DNA of 42,082 nucleotides from Beggiatoa sp. (lineage in GTDB: Bacteria; Pseudomonadota; Gammaproteobacteria; Beggiatoales; Beggiatoaceae), in the NCBI GenBank assembly GCA_003245895.1, contig QKBZ01000418.1, forward strand, positions 1 through 42,082. Reading direction: 5' to 3'. The position numbers and the translations under genes are program-made. The notes under the pieces were generated by a model. That model was given only the letters and a program-made list of their open reading frames with translations. It searched no databases and was not told the DNA's origin. Shown here piece by piece: positions 29,118-36,272 of the stretch. Every line of letters starts with the position of its first letter. Position 1 is the first letter of the stretch.

Positions 29118-29158
29118 ACAAAAAAACAAAAAAAAGCCCACTAAAACAACTAGTGGGC
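29118..29158 (-). terminator. Rho-independent terminator of the peroxidase gene
   Basis: Read leftward, GCCCACTAGTTGTTTTAGTGGGC forms a stable hairpin (29136-29158) followed by a T-rich run (the A-rich 29120-29135 on the + strand). It lies about 120 nt beyond the peroxidase stop codon. Confidence 0.8.
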
Positions 29159-29240
29159 AAGTGTGTGTGAGTATGAACAGTGAGACGGTTAATCAGTTTT
29201 TGTGTTTTTTATATCCAATCTCGATAAATGTGCTTCTAAT

Positions 29241-29271
29241 GTCGCATGACGCTTCGCTTATGCGACCTACA
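29241..29271. repeat. Palindromic repeat, GTCGCATGACGC variant
   Basis: Arms GTCGCAT and ATGCGAC surround GACGCTTCGCTT, with CCTAC following. It is a sister of the unit at 6207-6237 and lies seven bases beyond the peroxidase stop, upstream of that gene's terminator. Confidence 0.6.
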
Positions 29272-29277
29272 ACAGCC

Positions 29278-30360
29278 TTAGTGTGTTAACAAAGTGCTAT
29301 CGCCAGCCAACTCCGCATCACTTAAAGGCAATACCGTAGTGTTTGGATTGCTTGGTAAACGTGGCATGGTTTGCTCTGGGAACTCACCAGTTAAGCTGTT
29401 TAAGAAAGCGACTAAATCAGCCACTTGTTCTTCAGATAACTCTTTATTTAACTGAGTTTTTGCCATTACGCGCACGGCTTCATCTAAGCTAGGTACTTGA
29501 CCATTATGGAAGTACGGCGCAGTTAAAGCGACGTTGCGTAAGGTAGGTACGCGCCACATATTTTTATCACCGTCTTTGCCAGTTACTGAAGCACGACCAG
29601 TGTCTTTTATTAAGTCATATTTGGTTTCGTATTCGCTACCAGGGAAGGTTGGAAACTTCATGAAGAAGCCTTGACCTACTGGCAATTGTGGGCCGCTGAA
29701 GTTAGCACCTGAATGGCACGCTGTGCAGCCTAAGTTGGCAAAGCTTTCCATACCACGTACTTGTTGTTCAGTTAACGCTTTCTCGTCCCCTTTCACGTAT
29801 TGGTCGTAGGCTGAGTTAGGCGTGATTAAAGTACGTTCATAAGCAGCAATCGCTTTCGCTAAATTTGACATAGAAAGCGGTTTTTCTTCTTCAGGGAAGG
29901 CTTTTTGAAACAATTCCACGTATTGTGGTAATTCACCTAAACGCTTGATCACTTCTGCTTCGCTAGGCATGGCCATTTCGATAGGGTTTAACACAGGGCC
30001 TACCGCTTGGTCTTCTAAGCTTGCAGCACGACCATCCCAGAATTGCACTGACAATAATGCCGCATTCCAAACGCTAGGTGCGCTACGGCCACCACGCGCA
30101 TCGCTAATGCCAACAGAGTTTGGACGGCTGTCGTCGCCGCCTTCCATCACGTTGTGACAAGAGTTGCAAGATAAAGTGCCGTGTTTTGATAAACGTGGAT
30201 CAAAGTACAGCATTTTGCCTAATTCAACTTTAACTTCAGTTTGCGGATTGTCCGCCGGAGCAGGCACTTGCTCAGGCAATGCTTGCCATTGCGACGCTTG
30301 TACTGCTGCGGTGTTAAGCGCAATTAATCCACTCGCTAACATAGTATGCCAAAATTTCAT
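29278..30360 (-). CDS. Dihaem cytochrome c peroxidase (CcpA/MauG family)
   Basis: A 360-residue periplasmic protein with a signal peptide (about 1-22, cleavage near AVQAS). Two c-type haem sites are visible: CNSCH (65-69) and CTACH (212-216). They are separated by about 145 residues as in bacterial dihaem peroxidases, which reduce hydrogen peroxide using electrons from a cytochrome or cupredoxin. LYFDPRLS at the start of the haem-1 domain and RVPTLRNVALTAPYFHNG are family hallmarks. AAGGAG a few bases upstream fixes the start. It is the last gene of a three-gene leftward cluster after a cytochrome b561-type membrane protein, which could supply electrons from the quinol pool. MauG-like modification activity is possible but nothing points to a protein substrate. 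Confidence 0.92.
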   Translation of the reverse strand: MKFWHTMLASGLIALNTAAVQASQWQALPEQVPAPADNPQTEVKVELGKMLYFDPRLSKHGTLSCNSCHNVMEGGDDSRPNSVGISDARGGRSAPSVWNAALLSVQFWDGRAASLEDQAVGPVLNPIEMAMPSEAEVIKRLGELPQYVELFQKAFPEEEKPLSMSNLAKAIAAYERTLITPNSAYDQYVKGDEKALTEQQVRGMESFANLGCTACHSGANFSGPQLPVGQGFFMKFPTFPGSEYETKYDLIKDTGRASVTGKDGDKNMWRVPTLRNVALTAPYFHNGQVPSLDEAVRVMAKTQLNKELSEEQVADLVAFLNSLTGEFPEQTMPRLPSNPNTTVLPLSDAELAGDSTLLTH

Positions 30361-30457
30361 TACTCACTCCTTGTTTGAGTTTTATCAATCGTTCTAAAGA
30401 ACTACATTAGTATTTTAAAACAAAACAACTTGCTCATACTTGAGCTAAGTTAAGGAA

Positions 30458-30473
30458 ACGGCAAAATTGCCGT
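30458..30473 (-). other. Stem-loop downstream of the cytochrome b gene
   Basis: Read leftward, ACGGCAATTTTGCCGT forms a short perfect hairpin 16 nt after the cytochrome b stop, followed only by TTCCTT. It is too weak to be called a terminator and might reduce read-through into the peroxidase gene. Confidence 0.3.
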
Positions 30474-30488
30474 CAGTCGTTTTTATTA

Positions 30489-31250
30489 TTAGAAGTCTTT
30501 AGGGGGTTGTTGAGTGTGAAACACTTTGCGACCGTGAAACATGGCGGAGATTAAGCCATTACGCTCTCGCAACTCGGTTAACACCACGGCCAGAATATGT
30601 ACCAATATCGCTAATAACAGCACATAAAACGCATACACATGCACGGTAATGAAAGGTTTACGAAACTCGCGCATTTCCTGATAACGCGCACTATCAATGT
30701 GCTCTTTGCTACCAGCAACAATTTGCTCAGGTGTGCTGCCATCCGCCACAATCCATGTTTTCACTGTGTTACCCAGTGGTGGATAATAAATATCCGTTCC
30801 TGCGAGCACCAAGCCTGTTACCGCCTGCGCTAAAAGTAACAATAATAACGCCGTCACCATTAAACGCCCAACTGGATTATGTCCTGCATAAGCAACCGGC
30901 TGTTGGCTGCGCATGGAGGCTACATATTCGCGCACCGATTGCCAATAGCCTCTACCAATGGGCAAGATGGCTGCCCAACGTGCATAGCGGTTGCCGATAA
31001 AGCCCCATACTAAACGCCATAGCAAGTTAAACGCAAACACATAGCCGACATACACATGCAGCACTTTCAGTAAAATTTTGCCTTCGCTGCTCACGCCTAA
31101 GGCTTTGCCATTTAAGATGATAGTGCCCAAAACGATTAAGCCTAAAACGCTTAATACATTGATCCAATGAAACCAGCGTGTGCTGCGATCCCAGACCGCA
31201 TAGCAGTGAAAAGTATCAGCAGGTATTGCTGCTGTGGTTGCCGTATTCAT
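30489..31250 (-). CDS. Cytochrome b561-type membrane protein (cytochrome b/b6 domain)
   Basis: A 253-residue integral membrane protein with four main hydrophobic helices (about 30-48, 62-84, 128-150 and 205-230). Histidines suited to coordinate two b haems occur in RWFHW, LHVYVGY, ITVHVYAF and ILVHILAV. This pattern is that of the cytochrome b561 / Ni-Fe hydrogenase b-subunit superfamily, which passes electrons from quinol to periplasmic partners. No hydrogenase or other obvious partner is adjacent. The dihaem peroxidase 128 nt downstream is the natural candidate acceptor, and a DUF5666-like protein lies upstream. The ribosome-binding site is weak (AGGGAT). Confidence 0.85.
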   Translation of the reverse strand: MNTATTAAIPADTFHCYAVWDRSTRWFHWINVLSVLGLIVLGTIILNGKALGVSSEGKILLKVLHVYVGYVFAFNLLWRLVWGFIGNRYARWAAILPIGRGYWQSVREYVASMRSQQPVAYAGHNPVGRLMVTALLLLLLAQAVTGLVLAGTDIYYPPLGNTVKTWIVADGSTPEQIVAGSKEHIDSARYQEMREFRKPFITVHVYAFYVLLLAILVHILAVVLTELRERNGLISAMFHGRKVFHTQQPPKDF

Positions 31251-31275
31251 ATTATTAATCCCTAACTCATGGTAT

Positions 31276-31300
31276 GAAACGGGCGGTTTATGCCCGTTTC
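31276..31300 (-). other. Intercistronic hairpin between the DUF5666-like and cytochrome b genes
   Basis: GAAACGGGC and GCCCGTTTC form a nine-base-pair stem with a seven-base loop, and there is no T-run on the minus strand. It may act in mRNA processing or stability within the cluster, or be a leaky terminator. Confidence 0.4.
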
Positions 31301-31312
31301 TCTGGCTAAACC

Positions 31313-31984
31313 TTATTCAAATTCCACTTTAGTTGCGTATAAAGTCGCACCATCCCATGTGCCTTTGATTTCTACAGAGCGGTTTACCGCTAAGTGTTCG
31401 CGACTACCGTCTTCAAAACGAGCTTGGCTAACATCAATGTTCACGGTGTCACTATCAGGGCGGGCGTATTCAAATTTACGCGCTTGCACAGAAATCATAT
31501 TGCCATCGACTGAAACCACATGACCTTTCACTTCTAAGCGTTGCGTGGTGGCTTTTGATTGATATTCACGATACTCATGGCGTTCATCTTCATCATCATC
31601 GCTGCGATAAGCATTGCTATGATAAGGTTCAGAACTGCTAGCAACAGGTGGGGTGTTGCTCAGTTGTGAGGCTTGGAATAAATTACCGTCCCATTGACCA
31701 CTGACTTCAATCACAGTGCCCATGCGAGGCGTTTCTGTTAAGCCTAAGTTGGCAATATTAACCGCTAAAATAGACGATTCAGGACGGAAACCATTAGTTG
31801 CGGTGCTTTGCATCACTAAGGTGTTACCGGTTACAGATAACACGACACCATTAACGCTGTTTAAGTTTTGGTTGGCGGTTGTGCTCGCTGTTGCATCTGT
31901 CGCGCTGTTATCAGGGGTAGCAAAGCTGAGTGGGCTAGCGGCTAAAGTGCTGACTAACACTAATAATGTAATGTTTTTTTTCAT
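31313..31984 (-). CDS. Secreted DUF5666-like protein, two related beta domains
   Basis: A 223-residue protein with a signal peptide (about 1-22). Two related segments, VNGVVLSVTGNTLVMQS (from about 43) and VKGHVVSVDGNMISVQA (from about 150), are each followed by a strand ending in a GQWDGNLF or GTWDGATL motif. They are joined by an acidic, charged linker (DDDEDERHEY). This looks like a tandem OB-like DUF5666 arrangement; the function of that family is unknown. It is first in the leftward cluster with the cytochrome b and peroxidase genes, 62 nt apart from the next. GAGGGAAG upstream supports the start. A candidate OmpR-family operator lies in its promoter region. Assignment to DUF5666 is from sequence pattern, not a profile search. 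Confidence 0.75.
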   Translation of the reverse strand: MKKNITLLVLVSTLAASPLSFATPDNSATDATASTTANQNLNSVNGVVLSVTGNTLVMQSTATNGFRPESSILAVNIANLGLTETPRMGTVIEVSGQWDGNLFQASQLSNTPPVASSSEPYHSNAYRSDDDEDERHEYREYQSKATTQRLEVKGHVVSVDGNMISVQARKFEYARPDSDTVNIDVSQARFEDGSREHLAVNRSVEIKGTWDGATLYATKVEFE

Positions 31985-32027
31985 GAGTCTTCCCTCGGTT
32001 TGGGCGTGTGTTCAAGCAATGGTGAGC

Positions 32028-32060
32028 ACTATACGGGGCAAGTCTTAATTGAATCTTAAA
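32028..32060 (-). promoter_or_regulatory. Candidate promoter with OmpR/PmrA/QseB-type direct repeat
   Basis: On the + strand CTTAAT (32044-32049), five bases, then CTTAAA (32055-32060) form a direct repeat with an 11-bp period, as for PmrA/QseB-class response regulators (CTTAA-N6-CTTAA). Read towards the DUF5666-like gene, a TATAGT -10 lies at 32028-32033, so the repeat overlaps the -35 position, where such activators usually bind. The identity of the regulator is inferred. Confidence 0.45.
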
Positions 32061-32165
32061 CTAAGATGAATTGTAGGGTTGTGGTGTGTTTTTTTGTAAA
32101 GATGCCTTTACCGACCTCCTCTCTCAGTATCTATACAAGTCGGATTTCTCATTAAAAACAGTGGC

Positions 32166-32306
32166 TTCTCGTTCCCATCGTCCCGATGGGAATGCGTATT
32201 GTGTCGCTCCAGCGGCACGTTTAGTCATATAAACTATTGTTGGAGCCTGATTCGCGCCGCTGGAGCGACGCGGCATGCATTCCCATCGGGACGATGGGAA
32301 CGAGAA
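32166..32306. repeat. 141-bp inverted-repeat element (TTCTCGTTCCC family)
   Basis: It has the same ends and inner GTCGCTCCAGCGGC/GCCGCTGGAGCGAC arms as the copy after dnaX. Its outer arms are more complete (GTTCCCATCGTCCCGATGGG at the left, mirrored at the right). No flanking direct repeats are evident here. It separates the DUF5666-like promoter from the membrane-fusion-protein gene. Confidence 0.7.
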
Positions 32307-32333
32307 AAAAACCACTTAGCTGATCTATCACAA

Positions 32334-32349
32334 AGCTTAATGTTAAGCT
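32334..32349. promoter_or_regulatory. Palindrome AGCTTAATGTTAAGCT upstream of the membrane-fusion protein
   Basis: Seven-base perfect arms around a TG centre, 46 bp before the start codon of the next gene. Its position and symmetry suit a dimeric repressor site, but no cognate regulator gene is adjacent and the promoter is not clear. Inference only. Confidence 0.3.
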
Positions 32350-32395
32350 GTGCACAATAAATTTTTCACGATTTCGCTCTAGGAAATTGAACTGT

Positions 32396-33661
32396 ATGAA
32401 AAAAAGACACTTATTACCGCTTTTAGTGCTGGCAATCGGCATTGGTGGTTTTGTGCTGTTAAAAATGATGCGTCCACCGGCACAGCCTGTAGTGGCACAA
32501 GAGCAAGTATGGTCGGTGAATTTGCTGGAAGTTAGCCCAAGCGCACAACAGCCTTCTTTATTGTTATATGGCCGCGTTGAATCACCTAAGGCAGCAACTC
32601 TGCGCGTGCCTACTTTAAGCCAAAACAGCAGTTTATCCGTGCTCGCTGTGCCGCATTTAGAAGGTGAAATGGTGGCGAATGGCGATTTATTAGTGAAGTT
32701 AGAAGATCGCGATATACAGTTGTTAATCCAGCAACGCCAAGCCGCTGTCAGCAGTTTAGACGCGCAAATCAGCAGCGAAAAAACACAACATGACAGCAAC
32801 CTCGCAGCGTTAAAACATGAGCAAACCTTAGTCGCCTTAGCCGAACGCAGTGTGGCGAGAGCGCGTCAGTTAGAAAAACAGCGTTCTGGTTCACAAGCTG
32901 CCTTAGATGACGCGACTCAAGCCTTGGCGCAGCAGCAATTAAGCGTAACCTCTCGCCAACGCGAAATCCGCAACCATCCTGCCCGCTTACAGCAATTACA
33001 AGCCAGCTTGCAACAAGCAAAAGCGCAATTAGCACAAGCACAATTAGAACTTAGCCGAACTGAAATCCGTGCGCCTTTTGCAGGACGTTTAGCCGCCGTC
33101 TCCGTCGCAGTAGGCGATAGAGTGCAAACCGGCACGGCTTTAGTCAGTGTTTATGATGTGCAGCATGTAGAAGTGCGGGCGCAAATTCCTAACCGTTATC
33201 AAGATAAAGTGTTAAAGGCTTTGCATCACGGGCAAAACTTGACTGCACAGACACAGTTATATGGTGAGGCAATTCAGTTTACGCTTGCGCGGGTGGCAGG
33301 TGAAATTCAGCAAAATAGTGGTGGCATCGATGCGCTGTTAACGGTGACGCATGGCGCGGAATTACTGCGTTTAGGCCAATTCATCACGCCGATTTTGCAA
33401 TTACCGCCGCAGGAAAAAGTGGTGAGTTTGCCTTATTCCGCCATTTACGGCACGGATCGGATTTATAAATTAGTCGATGGGCGGATGCACAGTGTTAAAA
33501 TTGAATTAGTCGGAGAACACATTGACGCAACCGGCAACACACAGGTGTTGGCGCGTAGTGAGCAGTTAACTCAAGGCGATCAAGTGATTGCGACCCAATT
33601 GCCTAATGCAATGGATGGCTTGCGTGTGCAAGAACCGTCGGCAGTTTTGCCACAAAGTTGA
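32396..33661 (+). CDS. Periplasmic adaptor (membrane fusion) protein of an RND-type efflux pump
   Basis: A 421-residue protein with an N-terminal membrane anchor or signal segment (about 5-25), a split lipoyl/barrel-sandwich domain, and a central alpha-helical hairpin rich in Gln, Ala and Leu (about 100-215). The second lipoyl half contains SRTEIRAPFAGRLAAVSVAV, the hallmark of the AcrA/HlyD superfamily, and beta-barrel and membrane-proximal domains follow (about 245-415). Such proteins bridge an inner-membrane pump to an outer-membrane channel. AGGAA ten bases upstream supports the ATG at 32396. Neither a pump nor a TolC-like gene follows; the next gene is an unrelated hydroxylase, so this adaptor is an orphan here. 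Substrate unknown. Confidence 0.88.
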   Translation: MKKRHLLPLLVLAIGIGGFVLLKMMRPPAQPVVAQEQVWSVNLLEVSPSAQQPSLLLYGRVESPKAATLRVPTLSQNSSLSVLAVPHLEGEMVANGDLLVKLEDRDIQLLIQQRQAAVSSLDAQISSEKTQHDSNLAALKHEQTLVALAERSVARARQLEKQRSGSQAALDDATQALAQQQLSVTSRQREIRNHPARLQQLQASLQQAKAQLAQAQLELSRTEIRAPFAGRLAAVSVAVGDRVQTGTALVSVYDVQHVEVRAQIPNRYQDKVLKALHHGQNLTAQTQLYGEAIQFTLARVAGEIQQNSGGIDALLTVTHGAELLRLGQFITPILQLPPQEKVVSLPYSAIYGTDRIYKLVDGRMHSVKIELVGEHIDATGNTQVLARSEQLTQGDQVIATQLPNAMDGLRVQEPSAVLPQS

Positions 33662-33669
33662 GCAGACAT

Positions 33670-33699
33670 GTAGGGTGGAATAGTGCAGCGTATTCCACC
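33670..33699. repeat. Palindromic repeat, GGTGGAATACG family
   Basis: GTAGGGTGGAATA and TATTCCACC arms surround GTGCAGCG, just after the adaptor-protein stop. It faces the copy at 33807-33836. Confidence 0.6.
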
Positions 33700-33750
33700 A
33701 CAAATCTCTGTAAAGAATCATGATTTGTAAGTTGTTCAGATGTCAGCACG

Positions 33751-33784
33751 TTTAATCCTGAAAATTCTTTAATTCTGTAAATTC
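33751..33784. repeat. Tandem 17-bp direct repeat
   Basis: TTTAATCCTGAAAATTC is followed without a gap by TTTAATTCTGTAAATTC (15 of 17 identical), then TGATTCAGACAA. It lies between two GGTGGAATACG palindromes, so the whole 33670-33836 interval is repeat DNA without a gene. Confidence 0.6.
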
Positions 33785-33806
33785 TGATTCAGACAACAAA
33801 CTGCAT

Positions 33807-33836
33807 GGTGGAATACGCTGCGCTATTCCACCCTAC
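33807..33836. repeat. Palindromic repeat, GGTGGAATACG family
   Basis: GGTGGAATACGC pairs with GCGCTATTCCACC and is followed by CTAC, 24 bases upstream of the hydroxylase start codon. Identical in core to 37551-37580. Confidence 0.65.
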
Positions 33837-33859
33837 AACGGATGCTTAACGAGGAACTT

Positions 33860-35086
33860 ATGCATGCCCCAGAATATGATGTATTAATCGCCGGTTGTGG
33901 TGTCGTCGGCGCGACCTTAGCCTGTGCGCTTGCAGGTGCTGGTTTACAAGTGGGCGTAGTGGAAGCACGTCCAGCACAAGCTATCGACACTAGCAATTTA
34001 GATTTGCGTGTGTATGCCTTAACCCGTGCCTCAGAACGTATTTTTCGCAATTTAGGCGCGTGGGATGACATGGCAAAACTGCGCGTGAGTCCGTTTCGGG
34101 CAATGGAAGTGTGGGACAGCCAAGGCAGTGGCAGAATTCATTTTGACAGTGCCACCATTGTCGAGCCGTTGTTAGGGCATATTGTTGAGCAAAACATCAT
34201 CCAAGTCGGCTTAAATACCCAGTTACAACAGTTAATTGACAACGGAAATTTGCATTTACTGCAACCGGCGCATATCACGCAGTTTCAACTTACTGCCAAT
34301 GCTATCGAAGCACAGCTAGATTCAGGACAAACCTTAAGTGCTCGTTTATTAGTGGGTGCTGAAGGGGCAAACTCGCCTATTCGCAATTTAGCGGGCATTC
34401 CTTGCCAATTAAATGATTATGCCCATTCGGGTTTAGTGGCTAATTTACAGACTGAATTGCCACATCAAGCGGTGGCGCGGCAACGATTTTTAGGCGAACG
34501 TGGCATCTTAGCGTTTTTACCGCTTAAAGATTCACAGCAAGTGTCTATCGTTTGGAGTTGTCCAAAACGCTTAAGTGATCGCTTGATGCAACTGGCGACA
34601 CCTGATTTTGAAGTTGAAGTGGCGGCTGCGTTTGAACATCATTTAGGTGCGGTGCAATTGTTAGGTGATCGCGCTGTATTTCCACTCATTCGCCGTCATG
34701 CACAACACTATGTGCAACCGCGTCTAGCCTTAGTTGGCGATGCCGCACACACCATTCATCCATTAGCAGGACAAGGCGTTAATTTAGGTTTATTAGATGT
34801 AGCCTGTTTAGCACAAGTATTGTTAGAAAGTCATGCGAGTGGCCAAGACCTTGGGCATTACGCAATATTGCGTCGTTATGAGCGTTGGCGACGTGGAGAC
34901 AACGGCTTAATGCAAGGTTTAATGGACAGTTTTAAAACGGTTTTCGCTGAATCGCTGCCGCCCGTGCGCTGGTTACGCAATATTGGTTTACACTTGACGA
35001 ATCACAATGAAGCTGTGAAAAATGTGATTATGCGGCAAGCAATGGGCTTGACCGGCGATTTACCTCAATTAGCACGTATGCGTTGA
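33860..35086 (+). CDS. FAD-dependent UbiH/UbiF/VisC-type hydroxylase (probably ubiquinone biosynthesis)
   Basis: A 408-residue flavoprotein monooxygenase. The N-terminal dinucleotide-binding motif is VLIAGCGVVGATLACAL. The second FAD motif, LVGDAAHTIHPLAGQGVNLG, is that of the UbiI/UbiF/VisC branch rather than UbiH, which has a variant form. Members hydroxylate the aromatic ring of ubiquinone precursors on the inner face of the membrane; which ring position cannot be told from sequence alone. GAGG five bases before the ATG at 33860 favours this start over an in-frame ATG at 33842. The gene is not next to other ubi or pepP genes; its flanks are a repeat block and a metal exporter. Confidence 0.9.
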   Translation: MHAPEYDVLIAGCGVVGATLACALAGAGLQVGVVEARPAQAIDTSNLDLRVYALTRASERIFRNLGAWDDMAKLRVSPFRAMEVWDSQGSGRIHFDSATIVEPLLGHIVEQNIIQVGLNTQLQQLIDNGNLHLLQPAHITQFQLTANAIEAQLDSGQTLSARLLVGAEGANSPIRNLAGIPCQLNDYAHSGLVANLQTELPHQAVARQRFLGERGILAFLPLKDSQQVSIVWSCPKRLSDRLMQLATPDFEVEVAAAFEHHLGAVQLLGDRAVFPLIRRHAQHYVQPRLALVGDAAHTIHPLAGQGVNLGLLDVACLAQVLLESHASGQDLGHYAILRRYERWRRGDNGLMQGLMDSFKTVFAESLPPVRWLRNIGLHLTNHNEAVKNVIMRQAMGLTGDLPQLARMR

Positions 35087-35160
35087 CAGTTGCACGACAA
35101 ATAAGCGAGTTGACCTGCTCGTGTGGTGCACTGCTAATGTGATTTTAGGATGTATTGTTT

Positions 35161-36192
35161 ATGCACTATCAAACTTTAGAAAAATGGCAACATTCACACA
35201 ATTTCGCCACGGATAATACCCAAGGCGAAAGCCGCACCATACAAGTGTTATGGTTAACTGCCATCACCATGGTAGTGGAAATCATCGCGGGCATGAGTTA
35301 CGGCTCTATGGCCTTATTAGCCGATGGCTGGCACATGGGCACTCACGTTGCGGCATTTGCCATCACCTTATTTGCATATCAATATGCGCGTCATCATGCA
35401 CAAAGCGAGCAATTCAGTTTTGGCACAGGCAAAGTCAATGTATTAGGCGGTTTTGCCAGTGCAGTGGCCTTAGCTGTGGTTGCCTTGATGATTGGCTTAG
35501 AATCCTTGCAGCGCTTGTTTAGTCCACACGAAATTCAATTTAATGAAGCGATTTTTGTCGCCATTTTAGGTTTAGTCATTAACTTGATTTCTGCATGGTT
35601 ATTACATGGCAGCGGTGCTGACCACCATCATCACCACGGTCACGGCCATAGTCATGGTCACGCACATCACCACCATCATCATCACGATGAACACGATCAT
35701 CATGACCACCACCACGACCATGATCACAAGCATCACCATGCAGGCCACCACGAAGACCACAATTTAAAAGCGGCTTATTTCCATGTATTAGCAGATGCCT
35801 TAACCTCTGTATTAGCCATTGGCGCGCTCTTAGTTGGCAAATACACTGGCATTGTTTGGGTGGATGCAGCAATGGGTATTGTTGGTATGGTCATCATCAT
35901 GCGTTGGGCTTATGGTTTATTACAAGAAACCAGCGGCATTTTATTAGACCGCAACACAGACCATGAGACCTATACCGATATTCAAACTGCTATTGAAGCG
36001 GATTCAGATAATCGCATTGCTGACTTACACGTTTGGCGCGTTAGCCCTAACAATCACGCTGCTATCGTTTCTTTAGTCACTCATGAACCAAAACCTGTGG
36101 CTTATTACAAAAAGCTGTTACATGACTTCCATTTATCACACGTATCGATTGAAGTGATTCAGTGTGAAGATGAAAAGGCGTGTCAGGGGTAG
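35161..36192 (+). CDS. dmeF: Cation diffusion facilitator metal exporter with an extreme His-rich loop
   Basis: A 343-residue CDF-family transporter resembling DmeF (Co/Zn/Ni-type divalent metal efflux by proton antiport). Transmembrane segments include LLADGWHMGTH (metal site) and YFHVLADALTSVLA (HxxxD metal site), with a C-terminal cytoplasmic domain (ADLHVWRVSPNNHAAIV). Between helices IV and V (about 150-198) lies a cytoplasmic loop with about 30 histidines in roughly 46 residues, interspersed with Asp, Gly and Lys. AGGA about nine bases upstream supports the ATG at 35161. No dmeR-like repressor is adjacent. Family is certain; the preferred metal is inferred. Confidence 0.88.
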   Translation: MHYQTLEKWQHSHNFATDNTQGESRTIQVLWLTAITMVVEIIAGMSYGSMALLADGWHMGTHVAAFAITLFAYQYARHHAQSEQFSFGTGKVNVLGGFASAVALAVVALMIGLESLQRLFSPHEIQFNEAIFVAILGLVINLISAWLLHGSGADHHHHHGHGHSHGHAHHHHHHHDEHDHHDHHHDHDHKHHHAGHHEDHNLKAAYFHVLADALTSVLAIGALLVGKYTGIVWVDAAMGIVGMVIIMRWAYGLLQETSGILLDRNTDHETYTDIQTAIEADSDNRIADLHVWRVSPNNHAAIVSLVTHEPKPVAYYKKLLHDFHLSHVSIEVIQCEDEKACQG

Positions 36193-36272
36193 TTTTTGCC
36201 CTCATGGCTATTAAGTAATCTGTAGATACCGTCTCAAACAGCAAACCTTTTTGTAGCAAGGAAAAGATAAAA

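Noticed and set aside
30375-30388. TTGAG-TTTT-ATCAA, 9 of 10 matches to an FNR/CRP-type site upstream of the peroxidase gene
   Set aside because: Its centre is only about 21 bp from the start codon and next to the ribosome-binding site, so it cannot lie at an activating position relative to a normal transcription start. It is probably coincidental, or at best a repressing site.
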